Below, in pieces: positions 1 to 8,749 of a stretch of 50,581 nucleotides of DNA. A model generated the notes under the pieces. That model saw only the letters and a list, made by a program, of their open reading frames with translations, had not been told where the DNA came from and made no database searches. The DNA comes from an uncultured Porphyromonadaceae bacterium. GTDB lineage: Bacteria; Bacteroidota; Bacteroidia; Bacteroidales; Muribaculaceae. The stretch spans positions 1-50,581 of the forward strand of contig CAMNRO010000016.1 in NCBI GenBank assembly GCA_946553045.1. Reading direction: 5' to 3'. Within the stretch, counting starts at the first letter, position 1, and every line of letters begins with the position of its first letter. The position numbers and the translations under genes were made by a program.

Positions 1-16
1 AGCCAGTTTAGACTAT

Positions 17-55
17 AAAAAGAGACTGCCCAAACTTGTTAGACAGTCTCTTTTT
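17..55 (-). terminator. Strong intrinsic terminator
   Basis: A perfect 12-bp stem (17-28 with 44-55) encloses a 15-nt loop. Its A-rich and T-rich flanks would give a U-tract on either strand. It lies at the end of a minus-strand unit that starts from the promoter at 292-323, so it most likely ends that transcript. It could also end a plus-strand gene lying left of the window. Confidence 0.75.
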
Positions 56-286
56 GTAAAAAGCCACACCAAAGGATGCGATGAAACTCCGAAAAGACAG
101 GATTTGAGTGCTCGCCGCCCTTTGTAATCCTCCGGCACAATGGCTTCCTCGCGCGAAGCGAGAATTGAGGCCCGCCATCGGTCGGCTAAGCTTGTCTCGG
201 TATTTCAGTTATAATTGACGAGTTTCCCAATCAACTTTGATGTGGTATGCTGTAGTGCCAATTCGGCTCTCTTGCCTTTGCTTTTA
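17..286 (-). ncRNA. Candidate structured noncoding RNA
   Basis: No convincing gene occupies this stretch, yet it has a perfect minus-strand promoter on one side and a strong terminator on the other. The predicted transcript ends can pair: 280-285 with 59-64, and 275-279 with 71-75, with a 6-nt bulge on the 3' side. Further inside, 262-266 pairs with 89-93. Local stems are seen at 100-104/126-130, 140-144/174-178 and 148-152/158-162, the last with a 5-nt loop. A closing stem made from both ends followed by a terminator recalls 6S RNA, but I recognise no conserved family sequence and the unit is longer than typical 6S RNA. The coordinates are estimates. A leader or 3' end of a gene outside the window is less likely given the promoter. 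Confidence 0.5.
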
Positions 287-291
287 TAACG

Positions 292-323
292 CAAAGATAA
301 GACAAAGGTTTTATTCGTGCAAA
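292..323 (-). promoter_or_regulatory. Bacteroidetes-type promoter, minus strand
   Basis: On the minus strand there is TTTG (320-323), a 20-nt spacer and TATCTTTG (292-299). This is a full match to the Bacteroidetes -33/-7 consensus. Transcription would start near 285-288 and run leftwards into the region with no gene. Confidence 0.65.
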
Positions 324-403
324 TTTTTTTAAAGGTCAAAATCGGGCGAAAATCAGTTAGTGCTTGAAGCGTGGTTGTTTACGGAAAAGACATAAAAATC
401 GAT

Positions 404-434
404 TTTGAGGGTTCGGTTCTTTTTTGTATGTTTG
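404..434 (+). promoter_or_regulatory. Promoter of thrC operon
   Basis: TTTG at 404-407, a 19-nt spacer and TATGTTTG at 427-434 match the Bacteroidetes consensus exactly. The start site would be near 438-441, leaving a leader of only about 10-13 nt before the thrC ATG at 451. Confidence 0.7.
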
Positions 435-450
435 CATTATATAATGCGCT

Positions 451-1752
451 ATGAAATATAGAAGCACCAAAGGCGTTGCTGGCGCGGTGTCGCTTGCAGA
501 GGCGGTCGAGAGTTGCGTGGCTCCCGACGGAGGGCTGTATATGCCGGCGACTATTCCGACCTTGCCCAAAGCCTACCTTAATAATATAGGCGAGATGAGC
601 CTCCGCGACATTGCATATGTCGTTGCCATCTCCTTTTTCGGCGACGACCTTCCTGCCGCCGAGCTCAAGAAAATAGTCGATGAATCTTTCGCTTTCGATG
701 CTCCTTTGGTTGAAGTTGAGCCGGGCATGCATGTTCTCGAACTCTTCCACGGCCCCACACTTACCGTAAAGGATTATGGCGCCAGATTTATGGCGCGTCT
801 TATGAAGCGCTTGCTTGCTCCCGGCCGCAGACGCAACGTCATCGTGGCTACTACGGGCAATACTGGCGCGGCTGTTGCCAACAGCTTTCATAATATGGAG
901 GGAGTGAATGTATTCGTGCTATATCCCCGCGGACGTCTTTCGCGTATGGCCGTGTCGCAGTTCACGGCTCTCGGCGGAAATATCCACCCCGTGGAGGTCG
1001 CCGGAAATATTGAAGACTGTAAGCGTATGATGCAGGACGCGATTGCCGATTCGTCGTTCGCGGATTATCGTCTGACAGGTGCCAACTCTATAAATGTCGC
1101 TCGACTTTTACCTCTTGCGGCTTTGGCTCTTTATGCCTATGGTCGTCTGGTGGCTAAGGAAGTGCCGTCAGCCGAAAAAGCCTTTTACTCCACTCCGTGC
1201 GGCAATCTGAGTAATCTCGTCGGAACCGTCATCGCCAAGAAAATGGGGCTGCCTACATCGGGCATAATTCCGGCATTCAATATTAACTCCGTGTTGGGAG
1301 AACTGCTCGATGGAGTTTACTCAGGTTCATCGGCTGCTCCTGTGCCGACATATTCTCCGGCCATGGATATGGCCTATCCTTCAGGGTGGCCCAGGCTTGA
1401 GGCCATCTATGGCGGTAGTCTCGAGGCTGCCAGGGCCGATATATTACGGAGTTGTCCTGTCACCGATGTCGAAATAGCCGAAGTGGTAAATGCCTTGCGC
1501 GAAAAAGGCTATACGATTGACACTCATGGTGCTGTTGCATATGCGGCGGCTTCGCGTCTTGGTGCAGATGTCCCGAAGGTGATATTTGCTACGGGTCATC
1601 CGGCCAAGCAGCTCGATATAATGACGCACATCACCGGTGCTGCCATTGAACTGCCCGTGCAGCTCACTCGTTTTATGTCTGTGAAGCGAAATCCGTCGAA
1701 GATTGCTCCTACTCTTCCGGCGCTGAGAAAACTGATAAACACCTATAACTAA
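451..1752 (+). CDS. thrC: Threonine synthase
   Basis: PLP enzyme that converts O-phospho-L-homoserine to L-threonine, the last step of threonine synthesis, in the cytosol. The 433-residue length fits the family. The N-terminal MKYRSTKG is typical of threonine synthases, and the PLP lysine is predicted at K107 in TLTVKDYGARF. Most homologues have FKD here, so V106 is a mild deviation. The ATTGNTGAA stretch near residue 134 is the phosphate-binding turn. A clear promoter ends 17 nt upstream of the ATG, so the start is well supported. It leads a compact plus-strand group whose next genes have unrelated functions. No homoserine kinase or aspartokinase gene is in view; they may lie elsewhere. Confidence 0.95.
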   Translation: MKYRSTKGVAGAVSLAEAVESCVAPDGGLYMPATIPTLPKAYLNNIGEMSLRDIAYVVAISFFGDDLPAAELKKIVDESFAFDAPLVEVEPGMHVLELFHGPTLTVKDYGARFMARLMKRLLAPGRRRNVIVATTGNTGAAVANSFHNMEGVNVFVLYPRGRLSRMAVSQFTALGGNIHPVEVAGNIEDCKRMMQDAIADSSFADYRLTGANSINVARLLPLAALALYAYGRLVAKEVPSAEKAFYSTPCGNLSNLVGTVIAKKMGLPTSGIIPAFNINSVLGELLDGVYSGSSAAPVPTYSPAMDMAYPSGWPRLEAIYGGSLEAARADILRSCPVTDVEIAEVVNALREKGYTIDTHGAVAYAAASRLGADVPKVIFATGHPAKQLDIMTHITGAAIELPVQLTRFMSVKRNPSKIAPTLPALRKLINTYN

Positions 1753-1768
1753 TATAAATTTTAAGACA

Positions 1769-2131
1769 ATGGCTAACAAACGCGACCTTAAAAAGTATAT
1801 CCGCAACACTTGCGGCTCTCTTGCAGGCGAAATTCTTCTTGCCCGCGCTGCTTTCCCTGTAATCGACCGTAAGACTGTCCATGATATCATCAACGACATC
1901 GCTCTGCTGCAGGGTACTTCGCTTGCAAAAGTATCTGTGGCTTTCGACAAGAAAGAACGCGACTTCGCCGACCCCGCAGAATACCGCAAGGCCCGCTCCG
2001 CATACTATGCCAAGGCTTATGACAGCCTGATTTGCGGATTCGACGACGCTGTGCTCGAAATCGTCAAGAAGATGAACGCCGCTCTTCCCGCCGAAGTACG
2101 CGAGGCGATTAAAGAGGCTGCCGCTGAATGA
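1769..2131 (+). CDS. Small conserved-looking protein of unknown function
   Basis: A 120-residue, lysine- and alanine-rich, probably alpha-helical cytosolic protein with no signal peptide or membrane segment. I do not recognise a family. It follows thrC by 16 nt, and its TGA overlaps the ATG of the acyltransferase gene (ATGA), so it is almost certainly co-transcribed and possibly translationally coupled. Codon use resembles its neighbours, which supports real coding. The helical make-up and lack of Cys/His clusters argue against a zinc protein. No function can be assigned from sequence. Confidence 0.8.
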   Translation: MANKRDLKKYIRNTCGSLAGEILLARAAFPVIDRKTVHDIINDIALLQGTSLAKVSVAFDKKERDFADPAEYRKARSAYYAKAYDSLICGFDDAVLEIVKKMNAALPAEVREAIKEAAAE

Positions 2132-2673
2132 ATATCTGTGGTAAAATACTGAAACTCTTCGGATGGTCGGTCGCTGTAGCGGTGCCCGACTATCCGAAGT
2201 GTATCATCTGCGTGGCGCCACACACCAGCAACTGGGATTTCATTATCGGCAAGCTTGCTTATGCGTCGGTTGGCCGCAAGACAGGCTTTTTAATGAAGGA
2301 AAGCTGGTTTTTCTGGCCTTTGGGCTGCTTTTTCCGTGCTATAGGCGGTGTGCCGGTGCCCCGAGGCCGTAAATCGCCGAGGCCGCTTACCGATGTTCTT
2401 GTGGAACGATACAGAAATTCGGACCGTCTTGTGCTTGCCATCACCCCGGAGGGAACGCGCAGCCGCACATGCGAGTGGCATACCGGCTTTCTGCGAATTG
2501 CAATGCAGGCCAAGGTGCCGATTGTGCTGGCTGTAATAGATTTCAGCATGAAAAAAGCCATGATAGAGCGCTCTTTCGAGCCTACAGGCGACATAGAGGC
2601 CGATATGGCTGCTATCAAGGCATACTATCGTCCGTTCAAAGGAAAATACCCCGAAAAATTCTGTGCGGAATGA
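2128..2673 (+). CDS. PlsC-like lysophospholipid acyltransferase
   Basis: Membrane-associated glycerolipid acyltransferase of the PlsC superfamily. It has the HTSNWD box (catalytic His and Asp, around residues 31-36) and the PEGTRSR substrate-binding box (around residue 110). At 181 residues it is a minimal single-domain member. Such enzymes usually acylate 1-acyl-glycerol-3-phosphate or another lysolipid, but the acceptor cannot be told from sequence. The start overlaps the previous stop by 4 nt, and its own stop overlaps the ATG of the nitrilase gene at 2670, so three genes are chained by overlaps. Confidence 0.85.
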   Translation: MNICGKILKLFGWSVAVAVPDYPKCIICVAPHTSNWDFIIGKLAYASVGRKTGFLMKESWFFWPLGCFFRAIGGVPVPRGRKSPRPLTDVLVERYRNSDRLVLAITPEGTRSRTCEWHTGFLRIAMQAKVPIVLAVIDFSMKKAMIERSFEPTGDIEADMAAIKAYYRPFKGKYPEKFCAE

Positions 2674-3464
2674 ATACAAATCTACGAGTGGCTACCTTGC
2701 CGGTGGCTATCTGTCAGGCCGATAAAGAAGCCAATCTTGCCGCTGTCGAAAAAGCTCTCGAAAAACTTCCTGAAGGAACCGACATTGTTGTTCTTCCCGA
2801 GCTTTTTTCTACGGGATATATGGAAGATTCCGATGTGTTGAGGGCTCTTGCCGAGCGCAATACCGGCGAGACTATTGACCGCATCAAGTCATGGGCAGCC
2901 CGTACGGGTGCTGCTTTTGCCGGCAGCTACCTCGCAACCACTCACCCCGGAATATATAACCGTGGCTTCTTCATAGAGCCCTCCGGCGAAGAGACTTTCT
3001 ATGACAAGCACCATCTGTTTTCGCTAAGTCAGGAGCCCAGGCTTTTCGCTGCCGGCACCGAGCGGCCTCCGATAGTACGTTTCAGGGGGTGGAACATATC
3101 GCTCATAGTGTGCTATGATTTGAGATTCCCTGTCTGGTGCCGCACTCGCAAGAGCGACTACGACCTTCTTCTGGTGGTAGCCAACTGGCCCAAGGTCCGC
3201 GCTTATGCATGGGAGCACCTGCTTATAGCGCGCGCCATAGAGAATCAGTGTTGTGTGGTCGGGGCCAACCGTGGAGGAAAAGACGCATATGGCGACTACG
3301 AGGGCATGAGTTATATATTTGACGGCCGGGGTATGGCTATTGGAGTGAAGCCGGACGATAGTCCTTTTATAGTTGCCGACCTCGACGGCGCCCGGCAGGA
3401 CAGCTATCGCCGTAAGTTCCCCTTCCAGCACGACGCCGACAACTTCTTGATTCAACAAATATAG
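2670..3464 (+). CDS. Nitrilase-superfamily amidohydrolase (omega-amidase type)
   Basis: Cytosolic C-N hydrolase of 264 residues. The catalytic triad of the superfamily is visible: Glu in LPELFSTGY, Lys in YDKHHLF and Cys in IVCYDLRFP. The overall pattern is closest to YafV/omega-amidase enzymes, which hydrolyse alpha-ketoglutaramate or related amides made by glutamine transaminases. Substrate assignment is inference. The open frame extends upstream to 2469, but the ATG at 2670 overlaps the acyltransferase stop (ATGA) and gives the usual N-terminus of the family, so I chose it. Confidence 0.88.
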   Translation: MNTNLRVATLPVAICQADKEANLAAVEKALEKLPEGTDIVVLPELFSTGYMEDSDVLRALAERNTGETIDRIKSWAARTGAAFAGSYLATTHPGIYNRGFFIEPSGEETFYDKHHLFSLSQEPRLFAAGTERPPIVRFRGWNISLIVCYDLRFPVWCRTRKSDYDLLLVVANWPKVRAYAWEHLLIARAIENQCCVVGANRGGKDAYGDYEGMSYIFDGRGMAIGVKPDDSPFIVADLDGARQDSYRRKFPFQHDADNFLIQQI

Positions 3465-3495
3465 CTCTAATTCTATCTTTAAAAACAAGACATCT

Positions 3496-4281
3496 ATGCG
3501 GCGATTGACTGTAGTTTTTTTCTTGGTACTATCTGTTTTGAGTGCTTTCCCGACAGCTCAGATTACCGAAAGAATCAATGATAACGGAGTCGATAAAGGA
3601 CTATGTTCTTTGTTGCTCGAACTTGACAGTATTAATTTTTCCAGGCTTAAAAGTCGTATCCCTCATGATATGACAAGCATAGCTTTGTGGCGAAATTATA
3701 TAGCTTGCTGGAAAATCAAGAACGATTCTTTGTTTCTCGATAGTTTACTTGTGCCTGTTAAGCAGCCTGAGAAGTATCTTTCTGTCGGGATAGATGATAT
3801 TTATGGGGGCCGACGTACAGAATCAGGATATTTCGCCAACTGGGTCACGGACACATTACGCTTGGTGTCAGGCGATGTGGTAAACTATGTCCACATGGGT
3901 TGGGGGTCAACTTGGCAACACGAAGAGCGGGTTGCAGTAGAAAAAGGAATAATCAAGGGGCGTGAGCTTTCAGAAAACCGACTTGTACATCAGGGAGTCA
4001 GCGAATCTGAGATGTTGAAAATGCGAGATAGCATTGATGTCGGGGAGATTCCTGGACGTATTGGACTTGATGTAAAATATTCTTCTTATGATGCAGATGG
4101 TAAACCTACCGGTTGTGATATCAAGGTCCTCAGAAGTTGTGGCGACAAGGCTGTGGATTGCCGTGTAGTAAAAGTGACTGAAAAATGGTTGTTGGAAGCG
4201 CGTCCATTCCCGATTTACTATATAAATGGCCGTTACATATCACCTGATTACCTTTTATCTTTCCCGACAAAAAAAGAATAA
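3496..4281 (+). CDS. Unknown secreted protein
   Basis: 261 residues with a clear N-terminal signal peptide (about residues 1-21, ending near TAQ), so probably periplasmic or outer-membrane associated. I recognise no domain. The C-terminal part has a hydrophobic-aromatic run (PIYYINGRYISPD) that ends shortly before the stop. The gene is visibly richer in A and T than the cluster before it, which may mean different ancestry or relaxed selection. It begins 31 nt after the nitrilase gene. A TATCTTTA sequence at 3474-3481 is a one-mismatch -7 box, so it may have its own start of transcription. Confidence 0.75.
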   Translation: MRRLTVVFFLVLSVLSAFPTAQITERINDNGVDKGLCSLLLELDSINFSRLKSRIPHDMTSIALWRNYIACWKIKNDSLFLDSLLVPVKQPEKYLSVGIDDIYGGRRTESGYFANWVTDTLRLVSGDVVNYVHMGWGSTWQHEERVAVEKGIIKGRELSENRLVHQGVSESEMLKMRDSIDVGEIPGRIGLDVKYSSYDADGKPTGCDIKVLRSCGDKAVDCRVVKVTEKWLLEARPFPIYYINGRYISPDYLLSFPTKKE

Positions 4282-4350
4282 CATTAAAGGAAGCCCAACG
4301 GACTCCCTTTTGAATGCAAGTAAGTATTGCAAAATCTTTTAAATAAAATC

Positions 4351-5163
4351 TTAGAGTCGGTTTATCCAGTCGAGGATTAGTTCCTGGACCATAGGTTTGT
4401 AGGGGAAATCGTCGTGGAATCCCCAGCCATGGCCGCCTGTAGGAAAGACATGAAAACCGGCCTTTATGCCGTTTGCTTTCAGCGCCTGATAGTATAGTGC
4501 GCCGTTTTCGGGTGCAACACCGCCATCGTTGTCGGAGTAGAATATGAGGGCGGGAGGAGTGTTGGCATTCACTCTCAGTTCATTTGAAAATTCGCGAAGT
4601 GCCTGCCAGTTGTTTGCGCGGGCGCCGAGGAGATTGCGCATGGACTCATGGTGTGTGTATCGGCTGTCGGAAGTCACCACAGGGTAGAAAAGTATGGTGA
4701 AATCGGGATGCGACATTGAGTCGGCCTCGTGTGTGGATACTGTCGTTGCGAGATGGCCGCCGGCCGAAGAGCCCATTATGCCTGTCTTGCCTGCGCCGAG
4801 AGCACGTAGCTGACGCACGGCTTCGCGGGCGTCCGCCTCGGGCACTTCGGAGTGTCCGTTGGGCAGACGATAGCGGACCACACCTGCCGTGATACCGTTT
4901 TCTGCATACCAGCGCCCTATGTCATGGCCTTCGTGGCCTATGGCAAGCCCGGAGTATGAGCCGCCGGGAAGTATGGCTACGGCTACGCCGCAGTCTTTAT
5001 CTTTGTCAGGGCTGTATATTGTCATTTCGGCGACCTGGTCGCCGGGATTTCCATTATCGTTCGGGTTGCCGGCCGGCCACAGATTGATTGTCTGGGGTTC
5101 TGCTGAACAAGCGTAAAAAGCAGCCGATAAGAAGAGGCAGGCCGATAAAAATTTGTTTTTCAT
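4351..5163 (-). CDS. Secreted alpha/beta-hydrolase, esterase
   Basis: 270 residues with an N-terminal signal peptide (around residues 1-20). A Cys near residue 19 makes a weak lipobox, so a lipoprotein is possible. The alpha/beta-hydrolase core shows LPGGSY (oxyanion region), GSSAGGH (nucleophile Ser) and C-terminal acid and His regions (DNDGG; HGWG). This is the pattern of the BD-FAE/acetyl-xylan-esterase-like group, which removes acetyl or feruloyl groups from plant glycans; the substrate is inferred. Its start overlaps the stop of the CPBP protease gene by 4 nt, making it the last gene of a long minus-strand run. Confidence 0.85.
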   Translation of the reverse strand: MKNKFLSACLFLSAAFYACSAEPQTINLWPAGNPNDNGNPGDQVAEMTIYSPDKDKDCGVAVAILPGGSYSGLAIGHEGHDIGRWYAENGITAGVVRYRLPNGHSEVPEADAREAVRQLRALGAGKTGIMGSSAGGHLATTVSTHEADSMSHPDFTILFYPVVTSDSRYTHHESMRNLLGARANNWQALREFSNELRVNANTPPALIFYSDNDGGVAPENGALYYQALKANGIKAGFHVFPTGGHGWGFHDDFPYKPMVQELILDWINRL

Positions 5164-6014
5164 GCTTTTCTGAATTTATGCAAAAGGAAAAGAACCATAT
5201 ATATCAACAGACCTGAACCGAGGGCGGCATACCAGCTGTAGAGTGTGGGTTCGTCGGTGATGACACCTCCGTCGCGCACCTGCTTCCAGGCCACGATGAC
5301 AAACATCATGTTATTGAGCGTATGAGCCAGTATCGGAGCCCAAATACTTCCTGTCCAGATCAGCAGGTAGCCGAAATATGCGCCGAGCAGCACGCGGGGT
5401 ACAAAGCCGTAGAACTGAAAGTGCATTGCACTGAAGACAATAGCCACAATCCATATGGCCACATGCCGGTTGACTCCACCGGTAGTGAGCAGGCGCTGGA
5501 AGCAGCCTCGGAACAAGAGTTCCTCAGAGAATCCGGCTGCCAGGCCTATTATGAGCAGATTCAAAACGAGTGCACCGATTGAAGTATTGCTCAGGAGGAG
5601 GCTCATTGTGCGGAAACTTGCGTCTTCAAGCTCTCTTGCGGCGCGTCCGAATCCTTCGAGACAGTCGGGGAGTGTTATATGATAATTCCAGTATATTATA
5701 TTTTCCTGTAGCGGAATAGACACGAAGAGCATGGCAATGATAAGAGCTATGTTCTTGAGCGAAAGCCGTGTCGGTATGCAGAGCAGTTCGGCGGGACGTC
5801 TGGTCACAATCATAGCGGTAGCTATCGCCGGCACAATGAAAGCGAATACGTCCTGAAGCATAGCGCTGATGCGTAGAGTGGCCGGAATGTTGTCGGTCAA
5901 TAATTTCGACATGAAACCCACAGCCAAAGCTGTTATGCCGTAGCAGAATACGAACGTGAAGAGCAGTAGAAGCAGTCGCTGGCTCAGCGATAGTACGAGG
6001 TCGCTTCTTTTCAT
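5160..6014 (-). CDS. CPBP-family intramembrane metalloprotease
   Basis: About 284 residues with several hydrophobic helices. The CPBP (Abi/Rce1-like) motifs are present: EELLFRG (EExxxR), HFQFYG and HTLNNMMF (HxxxN), which form the intramembrane metal site. Members cleave prenylated or membrane peptides; some are linked to bacteriocin immunity, and no substrate is evident here. The frame extends upstream to 6179, but the extension runs through the methyltransferase gene in another frame. The ATG at 6014 overlaps that gene's stop by 4 nt and gives a natural N-terminus starting MKRSD. Confidence 0.85.
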   Translation of the reverse strand: MKRSDLVLSLSQRLLLLLFTFVFCYGITALAVGFMSKLLTDNIPATLRISAMLQDVFAFIVPAIATAMIVTRRPAELLCIPTRLSLKNIALIIAMLFVSIPLQENIIYWNYHITLPDCLEGFGRAARELEDASFRTMSLLLSNTSIGALVLNLLIIGLAAGFSEELLFRGCFQRLLTTGGVNRHVAIWIVAIVFSAMHFQFYGFVPRVLLGAYFGYLLIWTGSIWAPILAHTLNNMMFVIVAWKQVRDGGVITDEPTLYSWYAALGSGLLIYMVLFLLHKFRKA

Positions 6015-6721
6015 GATATTTTGGTGTAAAATGATTGGACAAGAGATGTGTATCTGTCGGTGGGTTTGCCGTCGGAGTTCCTGATTACCAAGCTTTCCAT
6101 GCTGTAGACACCATCGGCCGGCGAGAAATCGAAGAGGGCTCTTACTGGCGCCTTGCCCTCGCGCGGTATGACAGAGCACTGACGCCGCAGTTTCAGGCCT
6201 GCCAGTTCGGCTTCGAAAATAGTATCGTCGGCACGGTCGGCCGGCAGAATCAGTCCGAGGTGGCCGTCGGGCGCGAGATGACGTCGGGCGAATGCGAAGA
6301 GGGCGGCAGTGGTAAGCGTAGCCTCATGGCGTGCTGCAGCGCGCTGGCTGTCAGACGCAAGAAGTCCGGTGGTGAAAAAAGGAGGATTCGAGATGATTAT
6401 GTCTACAGACGATACAGGGCAGAAGAGCGAAAAATCGGAGTTTTCGATTTGTAGTCGCTCGGCCCACGGCGATGCAGCGAAGTTATGCCGTGCAGCTGTT
6501 GCAGCCGCTTCGTCTATCTCTATTCCGGTGATTTCAGCAAGAGGCATGCACTGGGCTGCCATGAGAGACAGAAGGCCTGAGCCGGCGCCGATGTCGAGAA
6601 GCGAGCGCGCCTCTTCGTGCCGAGGCAGAAACCATGCTCCGAAAGTGACGCTGTCGGAGCATATTTTCATGCCGCAGTCGCGGTCGTCGATGTCGAACTG
6701 TCTGAAATGAAAAACGCCCAT
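6011..6721 (-). CDS. trmN6: tRNA1(Val) adenine-37 N6-methyltransferase
   Basis: SAM-dependent methyltransferase of 236 residues. It has a class I Rossmann core with LDIGAGSGLLSLM (SAM-binding loop) and the SNPPFF catalytic motif of N6-adenine methyltransferases. The N-terminal FHFRQFDIDD followed by KICSDSVTFGAW is characteristic of the YfiC/TrmN6 group, which methylates A37 of tRNA-Val. I chose the ATG at 6721 rather than the longer frame to 6811, because it lies 2 nt after the capA-like stop and matches the family N-terminus. It overlaps the CPBP gene by 4 nt. Confidence 0.9.
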   Translation of the reverse strand: MGVFHFRQFDIDDRDCGMKICSDSVTFGAWFLPRHEEARSLLDIGAGSGLLSLMAAQCMPLAEITGIEIDEAAATAARHNFAASPWAERLQIENSDFSLFCPVSSVDIIISNPPFFTTGLLASDSQRAAARHEATLTTAALFAFARRHLAPDGHLGLILPADRADDTIFEAELAGLKLRRQCSVIPREGKAPVRALFDFSPADGVYSMESLVIRNSDGKPTDRYTSLVQSFYTKIS

Positions 6722-6723
6722 AG

Positions 6724-7800
6724 TCAATCGGTAGATTCGGGAACCGCTATATTGTGCTTGTCGAATATGGCTTTGGCGCGCTTGACAAAAGTCTCGGCCT
6801 TGTCGCGCCATGCCGGGTCTTCCACCTTGCCGGCTTCGAGAACCTTGAAATTGTTCTTCGGTGAATTGCCGGGCACTGTGAACAATAGCTTGTAATATGC
6901 CTCGCTTATGTTGATTTTGTTGTCTTCTCCTCGTTTCAGCCGTACGCGGGCGAGGGCACCTCCGCGTGTATCGGGCGTCTTCATGTTCGACACGAAATTG
7001 CCGAGCGAGTACACCAGAAATAAGTTTTTCTCAGGATAATAGCGGTTAGGCCGTAGTTCCATCGGCTGAATGACGTGCGGGTGCGCGCCTATAATCATGT
7101 CTACGCCCAGAGCCTCAAGAAAATCAGCTGTACGCTGCTGGCTTTTGTTGGGCAGAAGCACATATTCGTCGCCCCAGTGAATGCATACGGCAATGGCTTC
7201 GGCGCCGGCGGCTCGGGTAGAATCGACGTCGGCTTTTATGCGGTCGCGGTCTATATAATCCACCACTACGCCCTGGCTCGGATTTATGCCGTTGGTGCCA
7301 TAGGTATAGTTCAGGAAGCCGACTTTGATATTGTTTACGTTTATTATCAGCGGAAGGGCGTTGGAGCGGGCCGAATCGCACTCGTATGTGCCGAGGTGTT
7401 TTACTCCGAGAGTGTCAAGATTGGCGACTGTGGCCCGCAGGCCGGCGGCCCCGCGGTCGAGGGTGTGGTTATTGGCCGTGAGAAAGAGGTCGAATCCGGC
7501 CTCTTTGAGCGCCTTGGCAAATTCCGGCGGAGCGTTGAAGCACGGATAACCGCTGTAGGGCGGTCGGGATACGGGTGTCTCCAGGTTCACCACAGCAAGG
7601 TCGGCCATGGCTACACATGGGGGCAGCGAAGCGAAATAGCTGCTGTAGTCGTAGGCGTTTTTGCCACAACGCGCAGCGTCGAGCTGCGCGCTGTGTTGCA
7701 TGGCATCGCCCACGAAGACGAGTTCGGCCTCGTCGTAGCCGAAAATCAGCGAAAGAATCGAAACATACAGCGGCAGTATGGCCGCTACCAGTCCCGTCAT
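6724..7800 (-). CDS. CapA-family metallophosphatase-like protein
   Basis: 358 residues with an N-terminal hydrophobic segment (about residues 2-20) that anchors or exports the protein. The CapA/PgsA calcineurin-like fold is shown by [41 protein letters not shown] and YSLGNFV. Family members are linked to poly-gamma-glutamate capsule synthesis, but no capB or capC is in view, so the real role here is unknown. The ATG overlaps the folD stop by 4 nt. A poly-gamma-glutamate function should not be assumed. Confidence 0.88.
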   Translation of the reverse strand: MTGLVAAILPLYVSILSLIFGYDEAELVFVGDAMQHSAQLDAARCGKNAYDYSSYFASLPPCVAMADLAVVNLETPVSRPPYSGYPCFNAPPEFAKALKEAGFDLFLTANNHTLDRGAAGLRATVANLDTLGVKHLGTYECDSARSNALPLIINVNNIKVGFLNYTYGTNGINPSQGVVVDYIDRDRIKADVDSTRAAGAEAIAVCIHWGDEYVLLPNKSQQRTADFLEALGVDMIIGAHPHVIQPMELRPNRYYPEKNLFLVYSLGNFVSNMKTPDTRGGALARVRLKRGEDNKINISEAYYKLLFTVPGNSPKNNFKVLEAGKVEDPAWRDKAETFVKRAKAIFDKHNIAVPESTD

Positions 7801-8693
7801 TTTTTCTCTTCAGCTCTTTCGGCAGCGAGCAGGGTGTTCTTCATGAGCATGCAGATGGTCATGGGCCCAACACCGCCCGGAACCGGGGTGATGAAGCTGC
7901 ATTTTGGTGCTACGGACTCGAAATCGACGTCGCCGCTGAGACGGAAGCCAGTCTTGCGCGATGCATCGGGCACGCGGGTGGTGCCGACATCTATCACAGT
8001 GGCGCCGTCAGCCACCATATCGGCGGTGACGAAACCGGGGCGTCCCAGCGCGGCAACGAGAATGTCGGCCTGGCGGGTCACCGATGCGAGGTCGGGAGTG
8101 GCGCTGTGGCATACGGTGACGGTGGCATTGGCGCGGTCGCCTTTCTGCATGAGCATGGCGGCAAGGGGTTTGCCCACGATGTTGCTGCGGCCGACAATGA
8201 CCACACGCTTGCCCGATGTGGCAATGCCGTTGCGGGCAAGAAGCTCTACGATGCCGGCAGGAGTAGCCGAGTGGAAGCAGGGGAGGCCGAGCGACTGACG
8301 TCCGACATTTACCGGGTGGAAGCCGTCTACGTCTTTTTCGGGGTTGATTGCTTCGATTACGGCGTTCTCGTCGATGTGCCGGGGGAGGGGAAGCTGCACG
8401 ATGAAACCGTCGATATCAGGGTCGTTGTTGAGCTTGTCGACAGCCGCCAGAAGCTCGTCCTGCGAAAGCGGTTCCTCCGGTGTGCTCTCGAAGCGAATGA
8501 GCGATGACTGGAAGCCGCACTCCGCACAAGCCTTGATTTTGTGCGCTACATAGGTTTCGCTGCCACCGTCGTGGCCTACGAGTATGGCGGCGAGATGGGG
8601 GCGTCGTTTGCCTTCTGCAACTCGTTTCTCTACTGCTGCGGCTATCTCCTGTTTGATTTCGGCTGCCGCTTTCTTACCGTCAATAAGCTCCAT
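7797..8693 (-). CDS. folD: Methylenetetrahydrofolate dehydrogenase/cyclohydrolase
   Basis: Bifunctional cytosolic enzyme that converts 5,10-methylene-THF via methenyl-THF to 10-formyl-THF, feeding purine and formyl-Met synthesis. At 298 residues it is family length. Diagnostic motifs are YVAHK (catalytic Tyr and Lys), [21 protein letters not shown] (NADP-binding) and PGGVGPMT. It lies 56 nt after ffh on the same strand. No clear promoter box is seen in that gap, which is AT-rich with an imperfect palindrome at 8701-8722, so read-through from ffh is likely. Confidence 0.96.
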   Translation of the reverse strand: MELIDGKKAAAEIKQEIAAAVEKRVAEGKRRPHLAAILVGHDGGSETYVAHKIKACAECGFQSSLIRFESTPEEPLSQDELLAAVDKLNNDPDIDGFIVQLPLPRHIDENAVIEAINPEKDVDGFHPVNVGRQSLGLPCFHSATPAGIVELLARNGIATSGKRVVIVGRSNIVGKPLAAMLMQKGDRANATVTVCHSATPDLASVTRQADILVAALGRPGFVTADMVADGATVIDVGTTRVPDASRKTGFRLSGDVDFESVAPKCSFITPVPGGVGPMTICMLMKNTLLAAERAEEKK

Positions 8694-8749
8694 ATTGAAT
8701 GTTTTAAGTTATAAACTTTAAACTCTAAATCTTGATAATCAGACTACTC

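Noticed and set aside
8..178. 56-codon minus-strand ORF in the first 200 nt
   Set aside because: Its last third is the terminator stem-loop, the composition is unlike a real protein, and the closing-stem structure explains the stretch better as RNA.
4282..4350. Possible hairpins between convergent genes
   Set aside because: Two weak stems are visible but with mismatches and no proper T-run; I cannot support a terminator call.
6724..7800. Poly-gamma-glutamate synthesis role for the CapA-like protein
   Set aside because: No capB or capC is in the window, and the family is broad, so only the fold is assigned.
7075..8298. 407-codon plus-strand open frame opposite capA-like and folD
   Set aside because: Runs antisense across two real genes and has no recognisable domain.
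8701..8722. AT-rich imperfect palindrome between ffh and folD
   Set aside because: Too imperfect and AT-rich to call an operator or terminator, and no promoter boxes accompany it.
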